Shown here: piece after piece, positions 52,544-60,679 of the stretch
Position numbering within the stretch: position 1 is the stretch's first letter
Layout: each line of letters begins with the position of its first letter
From: Kitasatospora sp. NBC_01266
Lineage (GTDB): Bacteria; Actinomycetota; Actinomycetes; Streptomycetales; Streptomycetaceae
DNA length: 64,000 nucleotides
Assembly (NCBI RefSeq): GCF_036242395.1
Contig: NZ_CP108458.1
Span: 1,612,001 to 1,676,000 of the forward strand
Reading direction: 5' to 3'
The notes under the pieces: model-generated
Told to the model about the DNA's origin: nothing
Database searches by the model: none
What the model saw: the letters and a program-made list of their open reading frames with translations, nothing else
Made by a program: the position numbers and the translations under genes

Positions 52544-54310
52544 TCAGCCGGGAACGGGGGTGTTGAAGAGGTCGAAGCTGCGCAGCGTGGTGTGGCGCAG
52601 CTGGATCTCGTGGCGGATCCGCAGACCGCACTCGGGCGGCAGCTCGACCGGCGCGGTGCCCAGCCGCCGGGCGACCAGGTGCAGGGCGGCGGCCGCCCAG
52701 GAGGCGTCGGCCAGGAACGGGTCGTCGCCGCCCTGGCTGTGCTGCCAGACCCCGAGCACCGCCGCGGCCGCCAGCAGCAGCGCGTAGCGGTCCAGCAGGG
52801 CGAAGCAGGCGGCCCCGACCGGCAGCGCCCGGTCGCCCGCGGTCATCGCGAGCACCCGGTCGCGCAGCTCGGCCAGCTCCGCGCTGAGCAGCCCGGCCAG
52901 CTCGCGCAGCGCCCGCTCGGCCGGACCGCGCCCGGGGATCCGCTCGGCGGCGGTGACCAGCGCGGCGCTCAGGCTGTCGCGCCCGCAGGCCAGGCTGAGC
53001 GCCGCCGTGTCCAGCGGCGGCAGCGCGCCGTGCGGTTCGAACAGCGCGGCCGGCGCCGGCTCCTCGCGGAACCAGGAGCGGGCCGCCAGCCGGGGCAGTT
53101 GCGGGATCACGGTGGCCTGGCAGGCGACCGTGCCGGCGTGGCCGAGGCTGAGCACCGGCACGTCGCGGATGTGCTTCTGGAAGATCCCGCGGTTGCCCTC
53201 GTCGGTGTGGAAGCCGGCTCCGAGCACGATCGACAGGTCGTACATGGTGGCGATCGGCAGCTGCGGCAGCAGGTACTTGAGCGCGGCCGAGTAGACGCTG
53301 GTCTCGGCCGGGCGCACGTGCAGCGCCCGGGTGGCGACCACCGCGAGGCTGTCGTAGAGCAGCAGGTTGACGAAGGCTCCGGTGAAGGCGGACTCGGTGG
53401 TGGCCGAGTCGTTGCCGGCGGTGCGCCGGCCGCGGGTGCGGTGCTCGCCGTCGAAGCTGAGGGCGGTGCGCAGGTTGGTGTCCACCGCCGCCACCGCCAG
53501 CGCGCTGACCACGGTGCGGCTGATCTGGAACGAGCGCAGCGCGGTGGCGATGCCGCTGCCCTGCGGGCCGAGCAGCGCCTCGGGCGGGATCGGGCAGTCG
53601 CGGAACTCCAGGCCCGCGAAGGTCAGTCCGCGCAGGCCGACGGCCAGGTGCCGAGGCAGGATGGTGGCGTGCTCGCGCGGCAGCTCGCCGGGGTCGAGCA
53701 GCAGCACCGAGTGGCTGCCGCTGCCCGGGGCCGGGTCGGTGCGGCAGAAGAGCACCAGCGCCTCGGCCCGGTCCAGGTTGCTGATCATCGGCTTGGCGCC
53801 GTTCAGCAGGAAGCCGCCCGGCGCCTGCCGGGCGGTCATCTGGCTGCGCACGTAGTCGTTGCTGTGCGCGGTCTCGTGCTGGGCGATGGTGGCCCGCGCG
53901 CCGCCGAGCAGCAGGCCGGCCAGCCAGCGGCGCTGGCGTTCGTCGCCGGTGGTCCAGACGTCGTTGGCGGCCATGTAGCTGAGCATCCCGTAGCCCATGC
54001 CGAGGCCCACGTCACGGCGGAAGACCGGCCGCAGCATCCGGACCAGGTGGTCCATCCGCTCCAGCCGGCCGCCCAGCTCGCGCGGCACGAACTCGGTGTG
54101 GAAGGCGAGTTCGTCCAGTACCGCCTCGCCCTCGGTGAACGGCACCGCCGCCCGGTCGGCGCGCATCAGGGCGGCGAAGCCGAGCGGGTTGCCGGGGTCG
54201 GTCGGATCGCCCAGGCGCTCCTCCAGTTCGGCGACCCGCCGCGACAGCTCGACCGGGGCGGCGAGCGGGATGGCGGCGGCCGGGGTCCGGGCGGTGGCGG
54301 GACTGATCAC
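52544..54310 (-). CDS. Acyl-CoA/acyl-ACP dehydrogenase (588 aa)
   Basis: A flavin dehydrogenase of the long type found next to fatty acyl-AMP ligases. The ACAD core runs from about residue 90 to 430 (LGMGYGMLSYMAANDVW, IAQHETAHSNDYVRSQM, FLLNGAKPMISNLDRAEALVLF, LRSFQISRTVVSALAVAAVDT), with a helical extension of about 150 residues at the C-terminus. It would introduce a double bond next to the carbonyl of the carrier-bound fatty acyl chain. GTG at 54310 overlaps the FAAL stop as GTGA. Confidence 0.92.
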   Translation of the reverse strand: MISPATARTPAAAIPLAAPVELSRRVAELEERLGDPTDPGNPLGFAALMRADRAAVPFTEGEAVLDELAFHTEFVPRELGGRLERMDHLVRMLRPVFRRDVGLGMGYGMLSYMAANDVWTTGDERQRRWLAGLLLGGARATIAQHETAHSNDYVRSQMTARQAPGGFLLNGAKPMISNLDRAEALVLFCRTDPAPGSGSHSVLLLDPGELPREHATILPRHLAVGLRGLTFAGLEFRDCPIPPEALLGPQGSGIATALRSFQISRTVVSALAVAAVDTNLRTALSFDGEHRTRGRRTAGNDSATTESAFTGAFVNLLLYDSLAVVATRALHVRPAETSVYSAALKYLLPQLPIATMYDLSIVLGAGFHTDEGNRGIFQKHIRDVPVLSLGHAGTVACQATVIPQLPRLAARSWFREEPAPAALFEPHGALPPLDTAALSLACGRDSLSAALVTAAERIPGRGPAERALRELAGLLSAELAELRDRVLAMTAGDRALPVGAACFALLDRYALLLAAAAVLGVWQHSQGGDDPFLADASWAAAALHLVARRLGTAPVELPPECGLRIRHEIQLRHTTLRSFDLFNTPVPG

Positions 54311-56130
54311 GGGCGGGCCCCCTCGGTCAGGACGGGCGGCAGCAGGTCGTCGCCCAACGCCACGGCGCGGGACCTGACCAGCTGGTGCACCGCCGGGGTG
54401 AGCACCTCGTACTCGCCGCGCAGTGCGCCCTGGAGGAAGAGCCCGCGCATCGCGGTGCGCTGGATCTTGCCGCTGGTGGTGCGCCGCACGGTACCCGCCG
54501 GCACCAGCAGCACGTTGCCGGCCGGGATGCTGAACTCGCGGCCGATCAGCGCCTGGATCGCGTGCGCCAGGGTGCGCAGCGCCTGCGGGTCGGGGTTGGC
54601 GCCCCTGACCTCCTGGACCAGCACCAGCTGCTCGCGCTCGGCCTCGACGGCGAAGGCCGCGCCGACGCCCAGGGTCAGCACCGGGCTGACGGTGCGGGCC
54701 GCCCACTCGATGTCCTGCGGGTAGATGTTGCGACCGTTGAGGATCACCACCTCCTTGAGCCGCCCGGTGACGAACAGTTCGCCGCCGTCCAGCGCGCCGA
54801 GGTCGCCGGTGCGCAGGAACGGGCCCTCGCCGTCGGTCGGCATGGCGCCGAAGGTGAGTTCGCTCTCGGTGGGCCGCTTCCAGTAGCCCCGGGCCACGCT
54901 GTCGCCGCGCAGCCAGACCTCGCCGACCGCGCCGTCGGGCAGTGCCTGACGGGTGATCGGGTCGACGATCCGCACCGCGAGGTCGACCACCCGGCCGCAG
55001 CCGACCAGGGTGCGGGCCGGCTCGCCGGGCGCGGCGGCGACCAGCCGGTCGCGCTCGAGTGCGGCCGGGTCCACCCGGCGCTCGGTGTGCCCGGTGCCGG
55101 GCTCGCCGCCGGAGACCACCAGGGTGGCCTCGGCCAGGCCGTAGGCGGGGAAGAGCGCCTCAGGGCGGAAGCCGGTGGCCGCGAAGCGCTCGGCGAAGGC
55201 GCCCAGGCTCTCGGCCCGCACCGGCTCGGCGCCGTTCAGCGCCAGCCGCCAGCGGGACAGGTCCAGGCCCGCCAGCTGCTCGTCGGTGATCCGGCGCACG
55301 CACAGGTCGTAGCAGAAGTTGGGGCCGCCGGCCACGGTGACGCCGTACCGCTCGATCGCCTGCAGCCAGCGCAGCGGGCGCCGCACGAAGGAGTCGGGGG
55401 TCACCTGGACCGAGCAGCTGCCGAGCAGCACCGGGTGCAGCAGGTGCGCGATCAGGCCCATGTCGTGGTAGTACGGCAGCCAGCTGCCGAACCGGTCCGC
55501 CGCGGTGGTGCGCAGCAGGGTGCGCAGCGACTCCTGATTGGCCATCAGGTTCCGGTGCGTCACCATGACCCCGCGCGGGTCGGCCACCGAGCCCGAGGTG
55601 TACTGCAGGAAGGCCAGGTCGTCGGGGCCGGCCGGCACCTCGCGCCAGTCCTCGGGATCGCCGAGGCCGGGCAGGTCGACGGCCAGGCAGACGACGTCCT
55701 GGCGGTTGGCGCGGGCCAGCCAGAGCGAGACCTCGGGGGCTCCCTCACTGTCCGTCAGGACCAGGGTGGCGCCGGTGTCCTTGAGCACCGAGGTGGTGCG
55801 GTGCAGGCGCTTGCCGTGCCCGCCGTCGCCCGGCATCGGGGCGGGCACCGCGACGGCGCCGGCGTAGAGGCAGGCGGCGAAGGCGGTCAGGAAGCGGGCG
55901 GTGGAGGTGTGCGCCAGCAGCACCGGGGCGCCGGTGGCCCCCATCGACTGCAGGCAGGAGGCGATCCGGCGGGCCTCGCGGTCGAGCTGACCATAGGTCA
56001 GATGCTCGGCCACCGGTCCGCCGAGCGCGTCGCGCAGCTGGATGTGCACGTCCTGCTCCGGGAGTTCGGCCGCCCGGGCGCGCAGCAGCCCGGTGAACGT
56101 CTCGAATCGCTCTGCTCGCTCTGCGGCCAT
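54307..56130 (-). CDS. Fatty acyl-AMP ligase (FAAL)
   Basis: A 607-residue adenylating enzyme that activates a free fatty acid and hands it to an ACP rather than CoA. Motifs: LQYTSGSVADPRGVMVTHRN for ATP binding, the FAAL hallmark SWLPYYHDMGLI, GGPNFCYDLCVRRI, FPAYGLAEATLVVSGG, GDLGALDGGELFVTGRLKE and the C-terminal lysine in TTSGKIQR. GGGGGGA lies about eight bases before the ATG at 56130. It is the first gene of the minus-strand assembly operon, so the operon promoter must lie in the 244-bp gap shared with the carboxylase gene. Confidence 0.96.
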   Translation of the reverse strand: MAAERAERFETFTGLLRARAAELPEQDVHIQLRDALGGPVAEHLTYGQLDREARRIASCLQSMGATGAPVLLAHTSTARFLTAFAACLYAGAVAVPAPMPGDGGHGKRLHRTTSVLKDTGATLVLTDSEGAPEVSLWLARANRQDVVCLAVDLPGLGDPEDWREVPAGPDDLAFLQYTSGSVADPRGVMVTHRNLMANQESLRTLLRTTAADRFGSWLPYYHDMGLIAHLLHPVLLGSCSVQVTPDSFVRRPLRWLQAIERYGVTVAGGPNFCYDLCVRRITDEQLAGLDLSRWRLALNGAEPVRAESLGAFAERFAATGFRPEALFPAYGLAEATLVVSGGEPGTGHTERRVDPAALERDRLVAAAPGEPARTLVGCGRVVDLAVRIVDPITRQALPDGAVGEVWLRGDSVARGYWKRPTESELTFGAMPTDGEGPFLRTGDLGALDGGELFVTGRLKEVVILNGRNIYPQDIEWAARTVSPVLTLGVGAAFAVEAEREQLVLVQEVRGANPDPQALRTLAHAIQALIGREFSIPAGNVLLVPAGTVRRTTSGKIQRTAMRGLFLQGALRGEYEVLTPAVHQLVRSRAVALGDDLLPPVLTEGARP

Positions 56131-56374
56131 CGCGCTGTCCCCCCGGTGCAGTTCGTCTGCTGTCGAGATGGATCCTCGCCCATCGGCGCTAAAGCGGCCC
56201 TTAAGCGTTCTTCGAGTGACGCTCAGGGGTGGTCAGGGGTGCTCGGCGGCCGGTTCGCGGGGTGATCCTCGGTCGCACCACCGGCCCCGCTCCGGTCGGT
56301 CCTGCCGAGCGCGCGACGCCGGGCAGCGCGACCGCCGCGGGCCGACCGGCCTCGACCGACCAGATGGGTGGAGT
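56131..56374. promoter_or_regulatory. Divergent promoter region with 10-bp direct repeats
   Basis: Two copies of TCAGGGGTG lie at 56223-56231 and 56233-56241, ten bases apart, in the middle of the gap between the leftward FAAL operon and the rightward carboxylase genes. The AGGGG core is the same one that recurs upstream of both P450 genes. On the minus strand TTAAGGGCCGCTTTAGCGCC near 56180-56210 could hold the FAAL operon -10 (TAGCGC). Confidence 0.5.
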
Positions 56375-57934
56375 ATGTCTGCTACCGACCTCCGGGTGAG
56401 AGCGGCCGAACTGCGCGCGGTCAAGGAGGACGCCGCGTTCGGACCCTCGCTGGCCGCCACCGAGGCCCAGCGCCGGCGCGGCAAGCTCACCGTGCGCGAA
56501 CGCCTCGACCTGCTCTTCGATCCGGGCACCTTCCGCGAGATCGAGCAGCTGCGCCGGCACCGGGCCACCGGCTTCGGCCTGGAGGACCGCCGCCCGCCCA
56601 CCGACGGCGTGGTGACCGGCTGGGGCAAGGTCGAGGGCCGCACCGTCTTCGTCTACGCCCACGACTTCCGGATCTTCGGCGGCTCGCTCGGCGAGGCGCA
56701 CGCCGAGAAGATCCACAAGGTGATGGACCTGGCGCTGGCCGCCGGCGCGCCGCTGGTCTCGCTCAGCGACGGCGCGGGTGCCCGGATCCAGGAGGGGGTC
56801 ACCGCGCTGGCCGGCTACGGCGGCATCTTCCGCCGCAACGTGGCCGCCTCCGGGGTGATCCCGCAGATCTCGGTGATGCTCGGCCCGTGCGCGGGCGGTG
56901 CCACCTACTCCCCCGCGCTGACCGACTTCGTCTTCATGGTCCGCGACATCGCCCAGATGTACATCACCGGCCCCGACGTGGTGCAGGCGGTGACCGGCGA
57001 GCAGATCACCCACAACGGGCTCGGCGGCGCCGAGGTGCACTCCTGCGTCTCCGGCGCCAGCGCCTTCCTCTACGACACCGAGCAGGACTGCCTGGCCGAG
57101 GTGCGCCAGCTGATCTCGCTGCTGCCCCAGAACAACCGCGAACTGCCGCCCCGGGTGCGCCCCGAGGACCCGGCCGGGCACTCCGGCGAGCGGCTGCTGG
57201 AGCTGGTGCCGGCCGACCCCAACCGCTCCTACGACATGCGCGCGGTCATCGAGGAGATCGTCGACGACGGCGACCTGTTCGAGGTGCACGCCGGCTGGGC
57301 GACCAACATCATCTGCGCGCTGGCCCGGCTGGACGGCCATGTGGTCGGCGTGGTGGCCAACCAACCCGCCTCGCTGGCCGGGGTGCTGGACATCCACGCC
57401 TCGGAGAAGGCCGCCCGCTTCGTGCAGACCTGCGACGCCTTCAACATCCCGCTGGTCACCCTGGTCGACGTGCCGGGCTTCCTGCCCGGCGGCGACCAGG
57501 AGCACGGCGGCATCATCCGGCACGGCGCCAAGCTGCTCTACTCCTACTGCGCCGCGACCGTGCCCCGGGTCCAGGTGATCCTGCGCAAGGCCTACGGCGG
57601 CGCCTACATCGTGATGGACTCGCGCTCGATCGGCGCCGACCTGTCCTTCGCCTGGCCGACCAACGAGATCGCCGTGATGGGCGCCGAGGGCGCGGCCAAC
57701 GTGGTCTTCCGCCGCGAGATCGCCGCCGCCGACGATCCGGAGGCGGCCCGCGCGCACCGGGTGAAGCAGTACAAGCAGGAGCTGATGCACCCGTACTACG
57801 CGGCCGAGCGCGGCCTGGTGGACGACGTCATCGACCCCGCCGACACCCGGGCGGTGCTGATTGACGCGCTCGACGTGCTGCGGATGAAGCACGCGCCGCT
57901 GCCCGAGCGCAAGCACGGCAACCCGCCGTTCTGA
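56375..57934 (+). CDS. Acyl-CoA carboxylase beta (carboxyltransferase) subunit
   Basis: A 519-residue carboxyltransferase of the PccB/AccB family that makes malonyl- or methylmalonyl-CoA with a biotinylated alpha subunit encoded elsewhere. Family motifs: GKLTVRERLDLLFDPGTF, HDFRIFGGSLGEAHAEKI, SDGAGARIQEGV, GPCAGGATYSPALTDF, the oxyanion-hole region DVPGFLPGGDQEHGGIIRHG and KAYGGAYIVM. ATG at 56375 follows GGGTGGAG. The beta-subunit residue that sets acyl preference (Asp in propionyl enzymes) cannot be fixed without alignment. It is followed after 16 bp by an epsilon subunit. Confidence 0.95.
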   Translation: MSATDLRVRAAELRAVKEDAAFGPSLAATEAQRRRGKLTVRERLDLLFDPGTFREIEQLRRHRATGFGLEDRRPPTDGVVTGWGKVEGRTVFVYAHDFRIFGGSLGEAHAEKIHKVMDLALAAGAPLVSLSDGAGARIQEGVTALAGYGGIFRRNVAASGVIPQISVMLGPCAGGATYSPALTDFVFMVRDIAQMYITGPDVVQAVTGEQITHNGLGGAEVHSCVSGASAFLYDTEQDCLAEVRQLISLLPQNNRELPPRVRPEDPAGHSGERLLELVPADPNRSYDMRAVIEEIVDDGDLFEVHAGWATNIICALARLDGHVVGVVANQPASLAGVLDIHASEKAARFVQTCDAFNIPLVTLVDVPGFLPGGDQEHGGIIRHGAKLLYSYCAATVPRVQVILRKAYGGAYIVMDSRSIGADLSFAWPTNEIAVMGAEGAANVVFRREIAAADDPEAARAHRVKQYKQELMHPYYAAERGLVDDVIDPADTRAVLIDALDVLRMKHAPLPERKHGNPPF

Positions 57935-57950
57935 CCCCCGAAGGCCAACG

Positions 57951-58184
57951 ATGACTCCGAACCCCGAGGCCGCCGTTCCCGAGGCCGCCGTTCCCGAGCC
58001 CGCGCTGATCCGGGTGCTGAGCGGCCACCCGGACCCGGCCGAGCTGGCCGCCGTCACGCTGGCCGTGCTGCTGCGCGCCCGCGCGGCGGCATCGTCGGCC
58101 GGCACCGCGACCGCGACCCGCCGCCCGCGCTGGCGGGCGACCGCCCGCGGCTACCGCCAGGCCGGCAGCTGGGCGACCGGCTGA
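57951..58184 (+). CDS. Acyl-CoA carboxylase epsilon subunit
   Basis: A 77-residue small subunit of the actinobacterial carboxylase complex. The pattern LIRVLSGHPDPAELAAVTLAVLL followed by a basic linker and the closing YRQAGSWATG is diagnostic. The N-terminus carries a duplicated PEAAV encoded by a 15-bp repeat. It lies 16 bp after the beta subunit with GAAGG before the ATG, so both are made together and stabilise the complex. Confidence 0.88.
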   Translation: MTPNPEAAVPEAAVPEPALIRVLSGHPDPAELAAVTLAVLLRARAAASSAGTATATRRPRWRATARGYRQAGSWATG

Positions 58185-58209
58185 CCTGCCCGACTTCGAC
58201 CACCCGCTG

Positions 58210-58265
58210 AGGGGTGCGCGGCGCCCCGCTAGGGGTTCTCGCCCCGCCCAGCCCGCCGCTAGCTT
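58210..58265 (+). promoter_or_regulatory. P450 promoter with paired AGGGG boxes (copy A)
   Basis: AGGGG at 58210-58214 and 58231-58235 are exactly 21 bp apart, and GCTAGC with a -10-like TAGCTT (58260-58265) lies 24 bases further on. The same layout recurs upstream of the second P450 gene. Two helical turns between boxes fit a dimeric activator such as the LuxR/LAL or SARP proteins of the cluster. Confidence 0.6.
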
Positions 58266-58319
58266 TCCAGCCGGAAGGTCGCGCGGCACGACGGTTCACC
58301 ACAGGCGAAGGAAACCCTG

Positions 58320-59555
58320 ATGACTATTCCGGCGGGCGACCAGCTCCAGGAGCAGGCGAAGACCGCCACATTCGTGTGGCAGATGAGCGAACTCGGCGAT
58401 CCTTACGCCAAGTTGCTGCTGCGCCAGGTCAATCCCTACCGCTTCTGCGAGCAGGCGAGGGAACTCGGCCCGATCCACCGCAGCAAGGTCGGCCCGTGGG
58501 TGACCGCGGACCACCAGCTGGCGCTGACCATCCTGCGCGACCGCCGGTTCGGCGTGCGCCGCGCCGACGGCACCCGCGACCTGGCCCAGTTCACCTCGAT
58601 GGACGACTCCTTCCTCAAGCTCGACCCGCCGGACCACACCCGGCTTCGCCGGATGGTCACCCCGTTCTTCGGTGCCCGCCGGTTCAACGCGCAGCGCCCG
58701 CGGATCGAGGCGCTCTGCCACGAACTGCTGGACGCCGTCGACACCGAGGCGCCGTTCGACCTGATGGACCAGCTGATCAGGCCGCTGATGAACACCCTGG
58801 TCCGCGACCTGTTCCAGGTCCCCGAGGAGAGCGCCGAGCGCTTCGACCGCAACTGCACCACCACCGGACGGGTCTTCGAGGGCTTCGCCTCCCCCGAGCA
58901 GTACGAGGAGCTGGAGGCCGCCGTGGCCGACCTGCGCAGCGTGCTGAGCGAGCTGGTGGAGCTGCGGGCCGCCGAGCCGGGCGACGACGTGGTCAGCGAG
59001 CTGCTCACCGCCTACCGGGGCGGCGGGGTCACCATGGACGAGGTGATCGGGGTGCTCGGGCTGCTCTCGATCGCCGGCACCGAGTCCACCTCGCACCTGA
59101 TGGGCAACGGCGTGCTGGCCCTGCTGGAGCACCGCGACCAGTGGGACCTGCTGTGCGCCGACCCGGAGTTGGCGACCAGGGTGGTGGACGAGACGCTGCG
59201 CTACGACCCGCCGAACCAGCTGATCAGCCGGGTCGCGCACGTGGACGTGGAGCTGGCCGGGGCCCGGATCGAGGCCGGCGACTCGGTGGTCATCCTCACC
59301 GGCGGCGCCAACCGGGACCCCAAGGCCTACCCGGACCCGAACCGCTTCGACATCACCCGCGAGGGCGGCCCCGAGTCCCTCACCTTCTCCACCGGGATCC
59401 ACTTCTGCCTGGGCGCGGCGCTGGCCAGGACGGCGGCGGAGATCTGCTTCCGGGTGCTGGTCGACCGGCTGCCCACGCTGCGCCAGGCCGGCCCGGTGCG
59501 CCGCCGGATGGCCTCCTCGATCCGCGGCCTGCACCGCTTCCCGGTGTCGGCGTAG
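58320..59555 (+). CDS. Cytochrome P450 (first)
   Basis: A 411-residue soluble class-I P450. The I-helix is LLSIAGTESTSHLMGNG, with the usual acid-alcohol pair changed to ES, the ExxR motif is in VVDETLRYDPP, and the heme Cys is in FSTGIHFCLGAALART. DSFLKLDPPDHTRLRRMV is the conserved B'-C region. GAAGGAAACC precedes the ATG at 58320. The two P450s of the locus are paralogues sharing long identical stretches (DDSFLKLDPPDHTRLRR). It probably oxidises the acyl chain or the carrier-bound intermediate. Confidence 0.96.
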   Translation: MTIPAGDQLQEQAKTATFVWQMSELGDPYAKLLLRQVNPYRFCEQARELGPIHRSKVGPWVTADHQLALTILRDRRFGVRRADGTRDLAQFTSMDDSFLKLDPPDHTRLRRMVTPFFGARRFNAQRPRIEALCHELLDAVDTEAPFDLMDQLIRPLMNTLVRDLFQVPEESAERFDRNCTTTGRVFEGFASPEQYEELEAAVADLRSVLSELVELRAAEPGDDVVSELLTAYRGGGVTMDEVIGVLGLLSIAGTESTSHLMGNGVLALLEHRDQWDLLCADPELATRVVDETLRYDPPNQLISRVAHVDVELAGARIEAGDSVVILTGGANRDPKAYPDPNRFDITREGGPESLTFSTGIHFCLGAALARTAAEICFRVLVDRLPTLRQAGPVRRRMASSIRGLHRFPVSA

Positions 59556-59571
59556 CGATCGCCCCCCGGGG

Positions 59572-59615
59572 CCGCTCCCGGTCCGCTCCCGGTCCGCTTC
59601 CGCTCCGCTTCCTGA
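59572..59615 (+). promoter_or_regulatory. Four 11-bp direct repeats upstream of the thioesterase-like gene
   Basis: The units are CCGCTCCCGGT (59572), CCGCTCCCGGT (59583), CCGCTTCCGCT (59594) and CCGCTTCCTGA (59605), an exact 11-bp period with the core CCGCTYCC. SARP activators bind heptameric direct repeats at this period, and a SARP gene is in the cluster. The repeats end 33 bases before the ATG at 59649, which is close for an activator site. Confidence 0.55.
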
Positions 59616-59648
59616 CGAACCTCGGCCTCACGCACTCTGGATGGGATC

Positions 59649-60443
59649 ATGGCAACCACCAATTCCTGGGACATCATCAACGACACCGGCGAGGGCGCAC
59701 TGGTGCTCGCCGTCGACTACTCGGTCAACGGCCGCCGGGAGGCGGGCTTTCGCGACCTGTCCGCCAACCTCGGCGCGGGCGTGACGATCTGGGAGACGCT
59801 GGCCCCGCCGGTCGGCGAGGAGACCGGGATGACCGCCGACGACTACCTGGCCCGCTGGCTGGACGAGGTGCAGGCCAGCGGCCGGCCGGTGCAGGCGGTG
59901 CTCGGCTACTGCGCCAGCAGCGCCTTCGCCAGCGCGATCGCCGAAGGCGTCGCCGCCTGGCAGCCGCAGGCGCCCAAGCCGGTGCTCTTCGACCCGACCC
60001 CGGCCACCGCCTGGACGATCCTGCACTTCGGCTTCTTCAAGGTGATCGAGACGCTGACCGCCTCGCTCTCCGAGGTCGACGTGATCGCCGCCCAGAAGGC
60101 CGGCTTCGAGGCCGCCGCCCGCAACGCCGAGGACCTGGCGACCTTCCGCACCGAGATCGTCGAGATCTACCGCGAGCTGGGCGACAAGGCCTTCGAGAAG
60201 CTGGGCCTGAAGGCCGAGTTGGGCGAGCAGCTGGTGGCCTGGTTCCGCGGCTACGTCGGCTACCTGATCGCGGCCGGCGAGTACACCGGCAAGTTCGACC
60301 TCACCGGCACCACCGTGGTCTGCTCCTCGGCGCTCGAGGAGAGCCCCGGCGAGGTGGCGGCCGAGTACCGCTTCGACGTCGACCACGCGGACCTGCTGCG
60401 CGACGTCGAGGTCGCCAAGGCGGTTGCCGAGATCCTCGGCTGA
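59649..60443 (+). CDS. Thioesterase-like alpha/beta hydrolase with Cys nucleophile
   Basis: A 264-residue protein with the alpha/beta-hydrolase layout of type II thioesterases. The nucleophile elbow GxSxG is replaced by LGYCASSAFA, putting Cys88 at the nucleophile position, and a DVDHADLL motif near the end gives the catalytic His246. A helical lid lies between residues 120 and 215 (SEVDVIAAQKAGFEAAARNA). Cysteine-type thioesterases are known for difficult ring closures and editing. GGATGGGATC precedes the ATG at 59649. It follows the first P450 by 93 bp and ends at a strong terminator. Confidence 0.75.
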   Translation: MATTNSWDIINDTGEGALVLAVDYSVNGRREAGFRDLSANLGAGVTIWETLAPPVGEETGMTADDYLARWLDEVQASGRPVQAVLGYCASSAFASAIAEGVAAWQPQAPKPVLFDPTPATAWTILHFGFFKVIETLTASLSEVDVIAAQKAGFEAAARNAEDLATFRTEIVEIYRELGDKAFEKLGLKAELGEQLVAWFRGYVGYLIAAGEYTGKFDLTGTTVVCSSALEESPGEVAAEYRFDVDHADLLRDVEVAKAVAEILG

Positions 60444-60460
60444 CGATCCGTCAGTCGAAC

Positions 60461-60502
60461 GAAGCGCCGGGACTCCCGCCCCCAGGGGAGCCCCGGCGCT
60501 TC
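60461..60502 (+). terminator. Strong intrinsic hairpin after the thioesterase gene
   Basis: GAAGCGCCGGGACTCCC (60461-60477) pairs with GGGGAGCCCCGGCGCTTC (60485-60502) over 17 bases with one mismatch. It closes the carboxylase/P450/thioesterase transcript, which fits the separate promoter seen before the second P450. Confidence 0.8.
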
Positions 60503-60559
60503 GGCGTGCCCGGGTCTCCGGTCGCTGCCGCGGGGTGCCCGGGTACCCGCCGCGCCATA

Positions 60560-60614
60560 AGGGGCCGGGCGGCGCCGGATAGGGGATCTGTGCCAACCCC
60601 CGCATTGCTAGCGT
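60560..60614 (+). promoter_or_regulatory. P450 promoter with paired AGGGG boxes (copy B)
   Basis: AGGGG at 60560-60564 and 60581-60585 are 21 bp apart, with GCTAGC and a -10-like TAGCGT (60609-60614) 23 bases further on. The shared CGGCGCC between the two boxes and the GCTAGC make this a close copy of the element upstream of the first P450. Confidence 0.6.
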
Positions 60615-60679
60615 CACTTGCGGCAGCGCCAGTTGCCGACGCGCCCGCAGCGCTCCCCTTCTCGCCCCCTAGGAGCACG

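Noticed and set aside
52192-54310. ACAD and ACP read as FkbI/FkbJ of a methoxymalonyl-ACP pathway with the FkbH-like gene
   Set aside because: No O-methyltransferase or 3-hydroxyacyl dehydrogenase is present, the ACAD is the long FAAL-associated type, and it is coupled to the FAAL gene instead.
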